Assembly (NCBI GenBank): GCA_041319085.1
Contig: CP101033.1
Coordinates: forward strand, 3,801,501-3,865,500
DNA from: Aeromonas veronii
GTDB lineage: Bacteria > Pseudomonadota > Gammaproteobacteria > Enterobacterales > Aeromonadaceae
Direction: 5' to 3'
DNA: 64,000 nt
Every line of letters begins with the position of its first letter. Position 1 is the first letter of the stretch. Below, one piece after another: positions 45,934 through 52,969 of this stretch. The position numbers and the translations under genes are program-made. The notes below the pieces were generated by a model. The model did not search any database and was not told where the DNA came from. It worked only from the letters and a program-made list of their open reading frames with translations.

Positions 45934-46825
45934 GTGATTGCCCCTTGTTCACATAGCTCTTTTTCAGCAGCCACTGGTTGGCGGCCGTCACTACCCCCAG
46001 CAGCACCATCAGGATCACCGCCAGCGCCGCCGCCATATTGGGCTCGAGGAAGATGTCGCCGGAGACCAGGCTGGCCACCCGGATGGTCACCAGATTGAAG
46101 TTGCCGGTAGTGAGGGCGTAGGCAGAGGCATAGGCCCCCACCGCGTTGGCAAACAGGATGATCAGGGTGCCGAGCAGTGCGGGAGTCAGCACCGGCAGCG
46201 CCACGTGCCACACATACTGCCCCTTGCTCGCCCCCAGCAGCGCGGCAGCCTGCGGCCACTCATCCTGCAGCGCATCGAAGGCCGGGTAGAGCAGCAGCAG
46301 GGCGAGCGGGATCTGGAAGTAGGTGTAGATGAGAATAAGGCCCGACCCCGAGTAGAGGTTGAAGCCGTTGATCAATCCCCAGGATTTCAGCAGCAGGGTC
46401 ACCGCGCCATTGATGCCGAGAATGATGATGAAGGCGAACGCCAGCGGCACCCCGCTGAAGTTGCTGGTCATGGTGACAAAGGCCAGCAACACCCGCTTGA
46501 CCCGCTCACCGCTGTGGCGCAGCGCCGCCGCCCCGAGGGTGCCGATGGCAAGCCCCGCCAGACTGGCGATACCGGCGATACGCAGCGAGTTGCCGAACGA
46601 TTGCAGGTAGAAGGGGGAGCTCAGGATCTCCCGATAGTAGTCGAGGCCCCAGCCATCCGGGGTCTGAAAACTGCCCACCAGCACCCACACCATGGGGGCG
46701 AGCTGGAACAGGATCATCAAGAGGACAAAGGGCAGCAGCACCAGCGCGGGCAGCCAGTGGCGGCGCACCTTGTGCTTGGTTGCCACGGGTTGATCCACCA
46801 GGATCTCGGTGGTTGCAGGCATCAT
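45926..46825 (-). CDS. ABC transporter permease (first of two)
   Basis: 299 residues with six main membrane segments and an EAA-type loop (EWPQAAALLGASKGQYVWHVALP near 195-217). The start is one of two adjacent ATG codons; the one at 46825 shares a base with the stop of the upstream phosphatase-like gene (TGATG). It resembles PhnU/PotB-type permeases. Confidence 0.87.
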   Translation of the reverse strand: MMPATTEILVDQPVATKHKVRRHWLPALVLLPFVLLMILFQLAPMVWVLVGSFQTPDGWGLDYYREILSSPFYLQSFGNSLRIAGIASLAGLAIGTLGAAALRHSGERVKRVLLAFVTMTSNFSGVPLAFAFIIILGINGAVTLLLKSWGLINGFNLYSGSGLILIYTYFQIPLALLLLYPAFDALQDEWPQAAALLGASKGQYVWHVALPVLTPALLGTLIILFANAVGAYASAYALTTGNFNLVTIRVASLVSGDIFLEPNMAAALAVILMVLLGVVTAANQWLLKKSYVNKGQSHA

Positions 46826-47658
46826 CAGTGCACCTCGCGCATAAAGGCCGCCTTGAGCAGCGGTGGAGCTACCGGCTTGTCGTGGGGGATGCCCAGCAAA
46901 TCCGCCATCAGGGCGCAGAGCTGGGTCTGGGCGATCACCACCCCATCCGGCCAGCGCTCGATAAAGGCATCGCCAAACAGCCAGAGCGGCACCGCGCGCT
47001 CTTCCGGCAGGGTGCCGCCGTGGCTCAGGTCGTTGTTCATGCCGTGATCCGAGGTGACTACCACCTGATACCCCTCCGCCAGCCACTGGGGCAGCAGATC
47101 GGCCAGCAAGCTGTCAATGCGGCGCGCCTGATTGCGGTACTGGCGGGAATCGAGGCCAAACTTGTGGCCTGCATCATCCACCCCCATCGGGTGGATCAGC
47201 AGAAAATCGGGGTCATATTGGGTTCTGAGCCATTCCCCATCCATCAGCAGATGGCTGTCGGGATAGTTGTCATCCCAGTAAAAGCAGCCGTGCTGGATGG
47301 GCAACTGCTCGTCGTGAGTAAAGCGATCACGGGCCGCCAGCCAGGGGCTGCGGTTGTAGAGTTCGCTCACCCAATGGTAGGCCGCCGCTGCGGTGCGTTT
47401 GCCCGCGGCACGGGCCAGATGGAAGATGGAGTCATGCAGACTGAGGCGACTCACCCCGTTGTGGGTGATGCCGCTCACCACCGGCGGCACGCCGGTCAGA
47501 ATGCACTCGTAGAGGGGTCGGGAGAGAGACGGCAGGGCAGCATTCAGGGTAGTATGCAGGCCCCGCCCCGCCTCCACCATGCCACCGAGGTAGCCCATGG
47601 TGTGGGCTACCTCGGCTGCCAGGCCATCCACAAGTACCACTATCACCTTGTGTTGCAC
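46825..47658 (-). CDS. Alkaline-phosphatase-superfamily hydrolase (phosphodiesterase / nucleotide pyrophosphatase type)
   Basis: 277 residues of the type I phosphodiesterase/nucleotide pyrophosphatase branch of the alkaline phosphatase superfamily. Metal-site motifs are VVLVDGL near residue 6, ALPSLSRPLY near 41 (nucleophile Ser or Thr region), MGVDDAGHKFG near 158, and VVTSDHGMNN near 199. There is no signal peptide, so it acts in the cytoplasm after import. In this operon it probably cleaves a phosphonate or phosphodiester; relatives include phosphonoacetate hydrolase. The exact substrate is not determined. Confidence 0.82.
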   Translation of the reverse strand: MQHKVIVVLVDGLAAEVAHTMGYLGGMVEAGRGLHTTLNAALPSLSRPLYECILTGVPPVVSGITHNGVSRLSLHDSIFHLARAAGKRTAAAAYHWVSELYNRSPWLAARDRFTHDEQLPIQHGCFYWDDNYPDSHLLMDGEWLRTQYDPDFLLIHPMGVDDAGHKFGLDSRQYRNQARRIDSLLADLLPQWLAEGYQVVVTSDHGMNNDLSHGGTLPEERAVPLWLFGDAFIERWPDGVVIAQTQLCALMADLLGIPHDKPVAPPLLKAAFMREVH

Positions 47659-47667
47659 TGGATTCCC

Positions 47668-48732
47668 TTACTGCATGTTGATCATGACGGTTTCTTGCCA
47701 CTGGCGCGGCAGGGCCTTGGAGCTCTGCTCCCAGGCGGCATGATCCTGCACCGGCTTGGCATTGGCATACTGTTCGGCCGGCAGCAGCTTGGCCTTCACG
47801 TCATCCGGCAGGGTCACGTTGCTGCGGATCGGGCGAGCGTAGCCACGGGCCAGGTTGATTTGACCGGCGTCGGAGAGGATGTATTCCCGCGCCAGCTTGG
47901 CGGCGTTGGGGTTTTTGGCCCACTTGTTGATGATGGTGGTGTAACCGGCGATGACGGAGCCGTCGCTCGGGATCACTACCTCAAACTTCTTGGGGTCGAT
48001 CTGGTCGCGGTAGTTAAGGGCGTTGAAGTCCCACAGCACACCCACTTCCACCTCGCCCTTCTCGATGTTGGCGATGGTCGGGTCGTTCAGCGACAGGCGG
48101 CCCTGCTTGGCCAGCTGACCGAACAGCTCCAGGGCGGGCTTGAGATTCTTCTCGCTGCCGCCGGTGGCATAGGCCGCCGCCAGCACGCCGTTGTTGGCCT
48201 GGGAGGCAACACCCACGTCACCCAGGGTCACCTTGTAATCGCCACCCAGCAGGGATTGCCAGCTGGTGGGGGCGGCCTTGACCAGATCCTTGTTGATCAG
48301 GAAGGCGATGGTGCCGGTATAGGCCAGCATCCAGTGACCGTCCGCATCCTTGGCCCAGTTGGGAATATCAGCCCAGGTGGAGGGTTTGTAGGGCTGGGTA
48401 ACACCCTGCTTGACCGCAACCGGCCCGAAGGCGCCGCCCACGTCACCGATGTCGGCGGTGGCATTGGCCTTCTCGGCGGCGAACTTGGCGATCTCCTGCG
48501 CCGAGCTCATGTCGGTATCCTGATGCTTGATGCCGTAGATGCTGCCCAGCTGCTGCCAGGTATCCTTCCAGTTGGCCCAGCTGTCGGGCATGCCGATGCT
48601 GTGGAGCTGGCCTTCACCACGGGCGGCCTTCTCGAGATCCGCGATATTGTCGGCTGCATAGCTATTTGTGGCAAACAACGGTTGGCTGATGGCCACCATG
48701 GCCAGTGCACTTGCGATCACGCTTTTCATCAT
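47668..48732 (-). CDS. ABC transporter periplasmic substrate-binding protein (PhnS-like)
   Basis: 354 residues with a signal peptide (about 1-27, ending SYAA). The mature part is a family 1/8-type binding protein (SSAQEIAKFAAEKANATADIGDVGGAFG near 76-104). It is the first gene of the operon and closest in type to 2-aminoethylphosphonate or Fe3+/polyamine binding proteins. The downstream phosphatase-like enzyme and upstream PHO boxes favour an organophosphorus ligand. Confidence 0.85.
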   Translation of the reverse strand: MMKSVIASALAMVAISQPLFATNSYAADNIADLEKAARGEGQLHSIGMPDSWANWKDTWQQLGSIYGIKHQDTDMSSAQEIAKFAAEKANATADIGDVGGAFGPVAVKQGVTQPYKPSTWADIPNWAKDADGHWMLAYTGTIAFLINKDLVKAAPTSWQSLLGGDYKVTLGDVGVASQANNGVLAAAYATGGSEKNLKPALELFGQLAKQGRLSLNDPTIANIEKGEVEVGVLWDFNALNYRDQIDPKKFEVVIPSDGSVIAGYTTIINKWAKNPNAAKLAREYILSDAGQINLARGYARPIRSNVTLPDDVKAKLLPAEQYANAKPVQDHAAWEQSSKALPRQWQETVMINMQ

Positions 48733-48809
48733 CCCATCCCTCTGGACTAGGTCAGTTAAGGTTCGAGAGGGATGCTAGAGGGGAAATATGACGGTGGCGG
48801 GGCGCTTTA

Positions 48810-48827
48810 ATGGCAGTTTGATGACAA
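48810..48827 (-). promoter_or_regulatory. Candidate PHO box reading toward the transporter operon
   Basis: On the minus strand TTGTCAT-CAAA-CTGCCAT: two 7-bp repeats 4 bp apart, each matching the PhoB half-site CTGTCAT at 6 of 7 positions. It lies 78 bp upstream of the binding-protein start. A clear -10 box at the standard 10-bp distance is not seen. Confidence 0.55.
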
Positions 48828-48832
48828 TCACC

Positions 48833-48850
48833 CTGTCATGACGCTGTCAT
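48833..48850 (+). promoter_or_regulatory. PHO box reading toward the GntR regulator gene
   Basis: CTGTCAT-GACG-CTGTCAT: two perfect PhoB half-sites with the standard 4-bp spacer. Ten bp further, TACAAC could serve as a -10 box (4 of 6), which is the usual geometry of PhoB-activated promoters. Confidence 0.8.
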
Positions 48851-48933
48851 CCACAGCGGTTACAACTCTGAACCCGAGTGAGGCTGGACTACTCCAGTCA
48901 TCCGCCTTCTGAATAAGCAACAGGGACAAGAGT

Positions 48934-49743
48934 GTGACCGAGCCGAGATTGAGCGAGCAGAGAGTGAACGAACAGAGCATGGCCGATGGCCGATCCTCCT
49001 CCAAATGCGAACAGATTTGTCAGACCCTGCGCCGCTATATCGGCAGCGGCCAATTGGGGGCCGGGCAGCAGCTACCCGCCGAACGGGCCCTGAGCGAGCG
49101 TTTCGCCACCACCCGTATCACCATCAAGGAGGCGCTCTCCAGCCTCGAAGCAGACGGCCTTATCTACCGAGCCGAGCGGCGCGGCTGGTTTGTGGCACCA
49201 CCCCGCCTCACCTACGATCCCGCCATCCACACCCACTTTCACCAGTGGATCGGCGAGCAGCAGCGCACCGCCGAAACCCGGGTGCTGGCCCACGGCAGCG
49301 AGCTTGCCAGCAGCGAACTGTGTCGCTGGATGGGGCTGGAACCCTTCACTCCACTTTATGAGATCCGCCGCCAGCGGCTGATCGACGGTCGCCCTGTGCT
49401 TCACGTCAGCCACCACCTGCTGGCGAGCCGCTTTCCCGATATCGCCAGCACGCCGCTGGCCAGCTCCCTCACCGAGCTCTATCAGCAGCGCTATGGCATA
49501 GGCCAGGGCGGGGCGAGTCTCGAGATCACTCCCTCGGCAGCGCGGGGCGCCATCGCCCGCGCCCTCAATCTGGCGGAGGGGAGCGCCGTGCTGCGGCTGG
49601 TGCGGGTCAACTATGACGAGCGGGGTGGTCTGGTGGATTGCGATATCGAGCACTGGCGGCCAGATGCGATCCGTATCTGTCTCGATACCCGGGCGTTGCA
49701 ACCGATCGCAGGCAAGCTGCAACAAACCCGGGTCGCCGATTAG
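48934..49743 (+). CDS. GntR-family regulator with UTRA domain (PhnR-like)
   Basis: 269 residues starting at a GTG with an AGGGA site. A GntR winged helix (about 25-88; LPAERALSERFATTRITIKEAL) is followed by a UTRA ligand-binding domain (about 105-255). UTRA regulators often sense the compound handled by the neighbouring operon; the divergent phosphonate-type transporter set suggests a PhnR-like role. An internal ATG at 48979 has no ribosome site. The 3' end is partly duplicated downstream. Confidence 0.88.
   Translation: MTEPRLSEQRVNEQSMADGRSSSKCEQICQTLRRYIGSGQLGAGQQLPAERALSERFATTRITIKEALSSLEADGLIYRAERRGWFVAPPRLTYDPAIHTHFHQWIGEQQRTAETRVLAHGSELASSELCRWMGLEPFTPLYEIRRQRLIDGRPVLHVSHHLLASRFPDIASTPLASSLTELYQQRYGIGQGGASLEITPSAARGAIARALNLAEGSAVLRLVRVNYDERGGLVDCDIEHWRPDAIRICLDTRALQPIAGKLQQTRVAD
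49645..49719 (+). repeat. 3' end of the GntR gene, repeated 110 bp downstream (copy A)
   Basis: Within the gene. GCGATCCG...CTCGATACCCGGGCG...TGCAACCGA...CAGGCA is shared with 49755-49829 at an offset of 110 bp in its best part. Confidence 0.8.
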
Positions 49744-49754
49744 GGAAAATATCC

Positions 49755-49829
49755 AGAGCACTGCCGAGCACAGTGGCGATCCGCATCGGCCTCGATACCC
49801 GGGCGCTGCAACCGAACACAGGCAGATCG
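49755..49829 (+). repeat. Degenerate copy B of the GntR 3' end
   Basis: Starts 12 bp after the gene stop. The core CTCGATACCCGGGCG is identical; the edges are diverged with small indels. It is non-coding in its present form. Confidence 0.8.
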
Positions 49830-49893
49830 CATACCGTTCTATTCACGGAATAACCAGACTCCAACACGGCGGATCCCGCAGGATCCGCCGGGA

Positions 49894-50658
49894 TCAGTTG
49901 TCGATATTGGGGATCATGTCGTCGAAGCTCTGGTAGCCGCAGTCGGCCAGTTGCAGCGACATGGTGTAGGTCTTGGCGTGCTCCTGCTGGCCGATGGCGG
50001 GGCGGTTGAGCTTGATCTCCTGATGCCAATACTCCTTCATCCGGTCGATCAGCGCCATCGCCTCCCCCTCGTTGAGGTGCAGCTGGCAGAGCGCCATATA
50101 GTTGTTCGACTTGTGCATGTTCTCCACCAGATACTCCCCCAGCACTGACATTGCCTGCCGTGCCTGCTGACGGGCGAAACGGCTGTGCTGCTCGAAGCTG
50201 ATCCGCTCGCTGATCAGGAAGTGGTAACTGTTGTCGATACCGAGCTGCAGGATGCCGAGCTTCTCCAGCTTGCGCAGATAGAGGTAGCAAGAGGCATCGG
50301 TCAGGCCGTACTCCCGTTTCAGATCGATCAACGTCTTGTCGCGCCAGAAGATATTGGCGAGAAAGGCGTAAAGCCCCGGCTCGTTGTGAAACGCCTCGTC
50401 CTGCTCCTGGGTGAAGACGGCGCGGCGGCTCTGGGCATCCTGAGTGCGATCCAGCAACTCCTCGAACGAGAGCCCCACCAGATGGCAGATCTCCAGCAGA
50501 GTATCGAACGGCAGCGAGGGTTTATTCATCATCCGTTTCACGGTGGCGATGGAGACGCCCATCGCCTCCGCCAGCGTCTGATAGCGGATCCCCTTGTCGG
50601 TCAGGGTCTTCTTCAGGGTGTCGAGAATATTGTTGGCCAGGGTCTGGCTGTAGGTCAT
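49894..50658 (-). CDS. XRE-type helix-turn-helix regulator
   Basis: 254 residues. A Cro/C1 helix-turn-helix (about 20-65; YQTLAEAMGVSIATVKRMMNKPSLPFDTLLEIC) is followed by a C-terminal region (about 95-250) with a winged-helix-like stretch (KREYGLTDASCYLYLRKLEKLGIL) of unknown role. I do not recognise the targets. The start has an AAGGAAGAG site. It stands alone, with a long upstream intergenic region. Confidence 0.82.
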   Translation of the reverse strand: MTYSQTLANNILDTLKKTLTDKGIRYQTLAEAMGVSIATVKRMMNKPSLPFDTLLEICHLVGLSFEELLDRTQDAQSRRAVFTQEQDEAFHNEPGLYAFLANIFWRDKTLIDLKREYGLTDASCYLYLRKLEKLGILQLGIDNSYHFLISERISFEQHSRFARQQARQAMSVLGEYLVENMHKSNNYMALCQLHLNEGEAMALIDRMKEYWHQEIKLNRPAIGQQEHAKTYTMSLQLADCGYQSFDDMIPNIDN

Positions 50659-51094
50659 GCCACTCTTCCTTGTTATCGCACTTTCATTGCATGGTTATGC
50701 CAATTCAGCTTCTGACCTGCTTTTACCTTCAAGGCTCAGATATTGACACCGAAAAAACAGCCAAGAGAAAAAATCGCCGCATACTCCCGTGAGGACAGAC
50801 CAGTTGAACGTAGAGGTCGCAGAATATGACACCAGACAGTGCATATCTTTCAACCCGCAAACATTTTGCTAGTGCTGCATAGAACATCGCGCATAATCGG
50901 AACGTATCGAATTCAAGACCCTTCCTGGTTGAGAAATCGATTGTTTGCTTCCAAATTTTTATCTTTTAAACCGTAAGGTTTTTTCTCTTTCCTGGCATTG
51001 GGCGGCGCTGATAGCACCGCCCTTTTCTTTTCCCTGAAATCACTGGGCAGGTCAAGGGGCCCGGCGGCCAATGTGCGCAGATGCAAGCAGATGC
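50659..51094. other. Intergenic stretch with two hairpins; possible small RNA
   Basis: About 435 bp without a supported ORF. It is AT-richer than its surroundings. Two terminator-like hairpins on the plus strand lie at its end: AAACC-GTAA-GGTTT plus T run (50968-50985) and GGGCGGCGC / GCACCGCCC plus TTTTC (51000-51027, one mismatch). No plus-strand gene precedes them, so an untranslated RNA could end here. Confidence 0.4.
51000..51027 (+). terminator. Terminator-like hairpin with no upstream gene
   Basis: GGGCGGCGC-TGATA-GCACCGCCC (one mismatch) followed by TTTTCTTTTC. The nearest possible transcript is an uncharacterised one from 50700-50990. Confidence 0.65.
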
Positions 51095-51130
51095 AAAAAG
51101 GCCGCAGGTTTCACGCCTACGGCCCTTTTT
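51095..51130 (-). terminator. Terminator after the PAS-GGDEF gene
   Basis: On the minus strand GGCCGTAGG-CGTGAAA-CCTGCGGCC followed by TTTTT, 28 bp past the stop at 51158. Confidence 0.88.
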
Positions 51131-51157
51131 GCTGCTCTTTTTCCGTACTCTGCACCG

Positions 51158-52156
51158 TTAGCAGATCTGGTCTTTGCCCAGTTGCTTGGCCTGATAGAGC
51201 GCCCGATCGGCGCGCACCATCAGGCTCTCCTTCTGCTCCCCCTGCTGATACTCCGCCAGCCCGAAGCTCATGGTAGCGGGAGCGTGGGGGCAGATGGGCT
51301 CGCTCGCCATCAATGCCTGCACCTTGCTCGCCACTACCAACGCATCCTCGCGGCCGGTATTGGGCAGCAGCACCATAAACTCGTCACCGCCCCAGCGGGC
51401 CAGCAGATCGATCTCGCGGATATGGCGGCGCACCAGCGCTACTATGTTGATCAGGGTCTGATCCCCGGCGTTGTGGCCATAGTAGTCATTGATCTGCTTG
51501 AAGTTGTCCACATCCATGGCGATCACCGTAAAAGGCTGATGGAAGCGGCGGGCCCGATCGCACTCCAGCTGCAACGCCCGCTCCAACCGATAACGGTTGG
51601 CTGCACCGGTCAGGGCATCGGTCTCTGCCAGCTGACGATTCTCTTCTGCCTTCTGTTGCAGTACTTCGTTGAGTCGCACCAGTTCGGCGGTGCGCTCGGC
51701 CACCAGCTGCTCCAGCGACTGATTGTGCCGCTCCAGCTGCTCCAGCAACAACTTGCTGGCGTGGATATCGCGATGGGCGCCGATCATCCGCGCCACAGAC
51801 CCATCGGGATTGCGCTCAATGATGTGGCCGCAATCCTCAATCCAGAGGTAACTGCCATCGCGGGTGCGGCAACGATACTCGGCGCGATATTCGTGGGTGC
51901 TGCCGCTCAGGCAGAGATCGAACTTCGCCATCACCCCAGCCAGGTCGTCGGGGTGGATCACGTTCTCCCAGGTGAAGACGGTATTGCCGAGGGAATGGGG
52001 CTCGTAACCCAGCATCCGGTACCAACCTGGGTTGCGATAGACAAAACCGGTATTGGCATGCCAATCCCAGATGCCATCGCTGATCACCTCCAGAATGCCG
52101 TGCACCACGGCTTCGCTGACATCCGAGATCCTGATCGTGTCACTGTCCTGCAGCAT
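51158..52156 (-). CDS. PAS-GGDEF diguanylate cyclase
   Basis: 332 residues. A PAS/PAC sensor (about 17-135; PGWYRMLGYEPHSLGNTVFTWENVIHPDD) is followed by a coiled-coil linker (about 138-175) and a GGDEF domain (about 178-330) with intact GGDEF near 257. The inhibitory-site motif REID lies five residues before it, so product feedback is likely. No membrane segments are seen, so it is cytoplasmic. The ATG at 52156 has an AGAGGG site; the longer frame begins at a GTG without one. Confidence 0.88.
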   Translation of the reverse strand: MLQDSDTIRISDVSEAVVHGILEVISDGIWDWHANTGFVYRNPGWYRMLGYEPHSLGNTVFTWENVIHPDDLAGVMAKFDLCLSGSTHEYRAEYRCRTRDGSYLWIEDCGHIIERNPDGSVARMIGAHRDIHASKLLLEQLERHNQSLEQLVAERTAELVRLNEVLQQKAEENRQLAETDALTGAANRYRLERALQLECDRARRFHQPFTVIAMDVDNFKQINDYYGHNAGDQTLINIVALVRRHIREIDLLARWGGDEFMVLLPNTGREDALVVASKVQALMASEPICPHAPATMSFGLAEYQQGEQKESLMVRADRALYQAKQLGKDQIC

Positions 52157-52437
52157 AGCGGCTATCCCTCTTCTATCCCGCGCCACCACGGGGAATCGCT
52201 CTGTTGTCGTGAGGAGTTCACCTTGGCATATCGCCACAAATCTGTCAGCCAGAACCCCACAGCACCACCATTTCCCCGGTTATCGGCCACTCACGACGCA
52301 GGCTGAATCAGGGTGGCTATAAGTGTGGCGCAAGCGCGCCCCATTTACCGGATTTAACTCACGATTCAGTCATTTGGGGGATGGGATTATCAGGCGGAGC
52401 AAGAGGGGTGACCAAGTACAGCATATTGTGCCAATCC
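52157..52437. other. Upstream region of the PAS-GGDEF gene
   Basis: About 280 bp without a supported gene; probably promoter DNA for the minus-strand cyclase. It runs into the repeat cluster at 52438. Confidence 0.4.
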
Positions 52438-52484
52438 GATCCCCTCACCCTACCCTCTCCCAGAGGGAGAGGGGATCAAGCAGC
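52438..52484. repeat. Short palindromic intergenic repeat
   Basis: GATCCCCTC...CCTCTCCC-AGA-GGGAGAGGGGATC forms a GC-rich hairpin of the REP-like kind often scattered in gamma-proteobacterial intergenic DNA. Confidence 0.65.
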
Positions 52485-52540
52485 ATCGGGCAGATGGCAT
52501 TGGCAATCGCGTGTAAATTCGAGATATAGCCACGGGGCCA

Positions 52541-52702
52541 AACCTCCCTTCTCCCGTTTATTAGAAAAGGAGGAGAAGGGTCGGGGATGAGGGGGAGGAA
52601 AAAAGAGATTACGCAGTAAACGTTGGGCTTCGCTACGCTCAACCACAACCTACACCATCGGTAGGTTGGTGCTGAGCCTGCGAAGCCCAACATACTCGAT
52701 TA
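52541..52702. repeat. Long intergenic repeat, copy 1
   Basis: About 160 bp. It begins with a CTCCCTTCTCCC...GGAGAAGGGTCGGGGATGAGG palindrome and continues with a GTTGGGCTTCGCTACGCTCA...GAAGCCCAAC inverted repeat around ACCTACACCATCGGTAGGT. A second copy follows at 52792. Confidence 0.8.
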
Positions 52703-52791
52703 CCCAATTACGCGATCGTCCGATTACGCTTCGCTAATCGAACCTACACATGCCCGATAAAGCAGTGATGCGAAATATATCAAAAGAAGCC

Positions 52792-52943
52792 AAATCTCCC
52801 TTCTCCCCTTGCGGGAGAAGGGTCGGGGATGAGGGGGAGGAAAAAGAGATTTTACGGTAAACGTTGGGCTTCGCTACGCTCAGCCACAACCTACACCATC
52901 GGTAGGTTGGTGCTGAGCCTGCGGAGCCCAACATACGAGATTT
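52792..52943. repeat. Long intergenic repeat, copy 2
   Basis: Direct repeat of 52541-52702, about 241 bp downstream and highly similar in the 100-bp core. The structure (paired palindromes, no ORF) suggests a non-autonomous mobile or REP-type element present elsewhere in the genome. Confidence 0.8.
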
Positions 52944-52969
52944 ACTCATTTAAAGCTTGGATATACACA

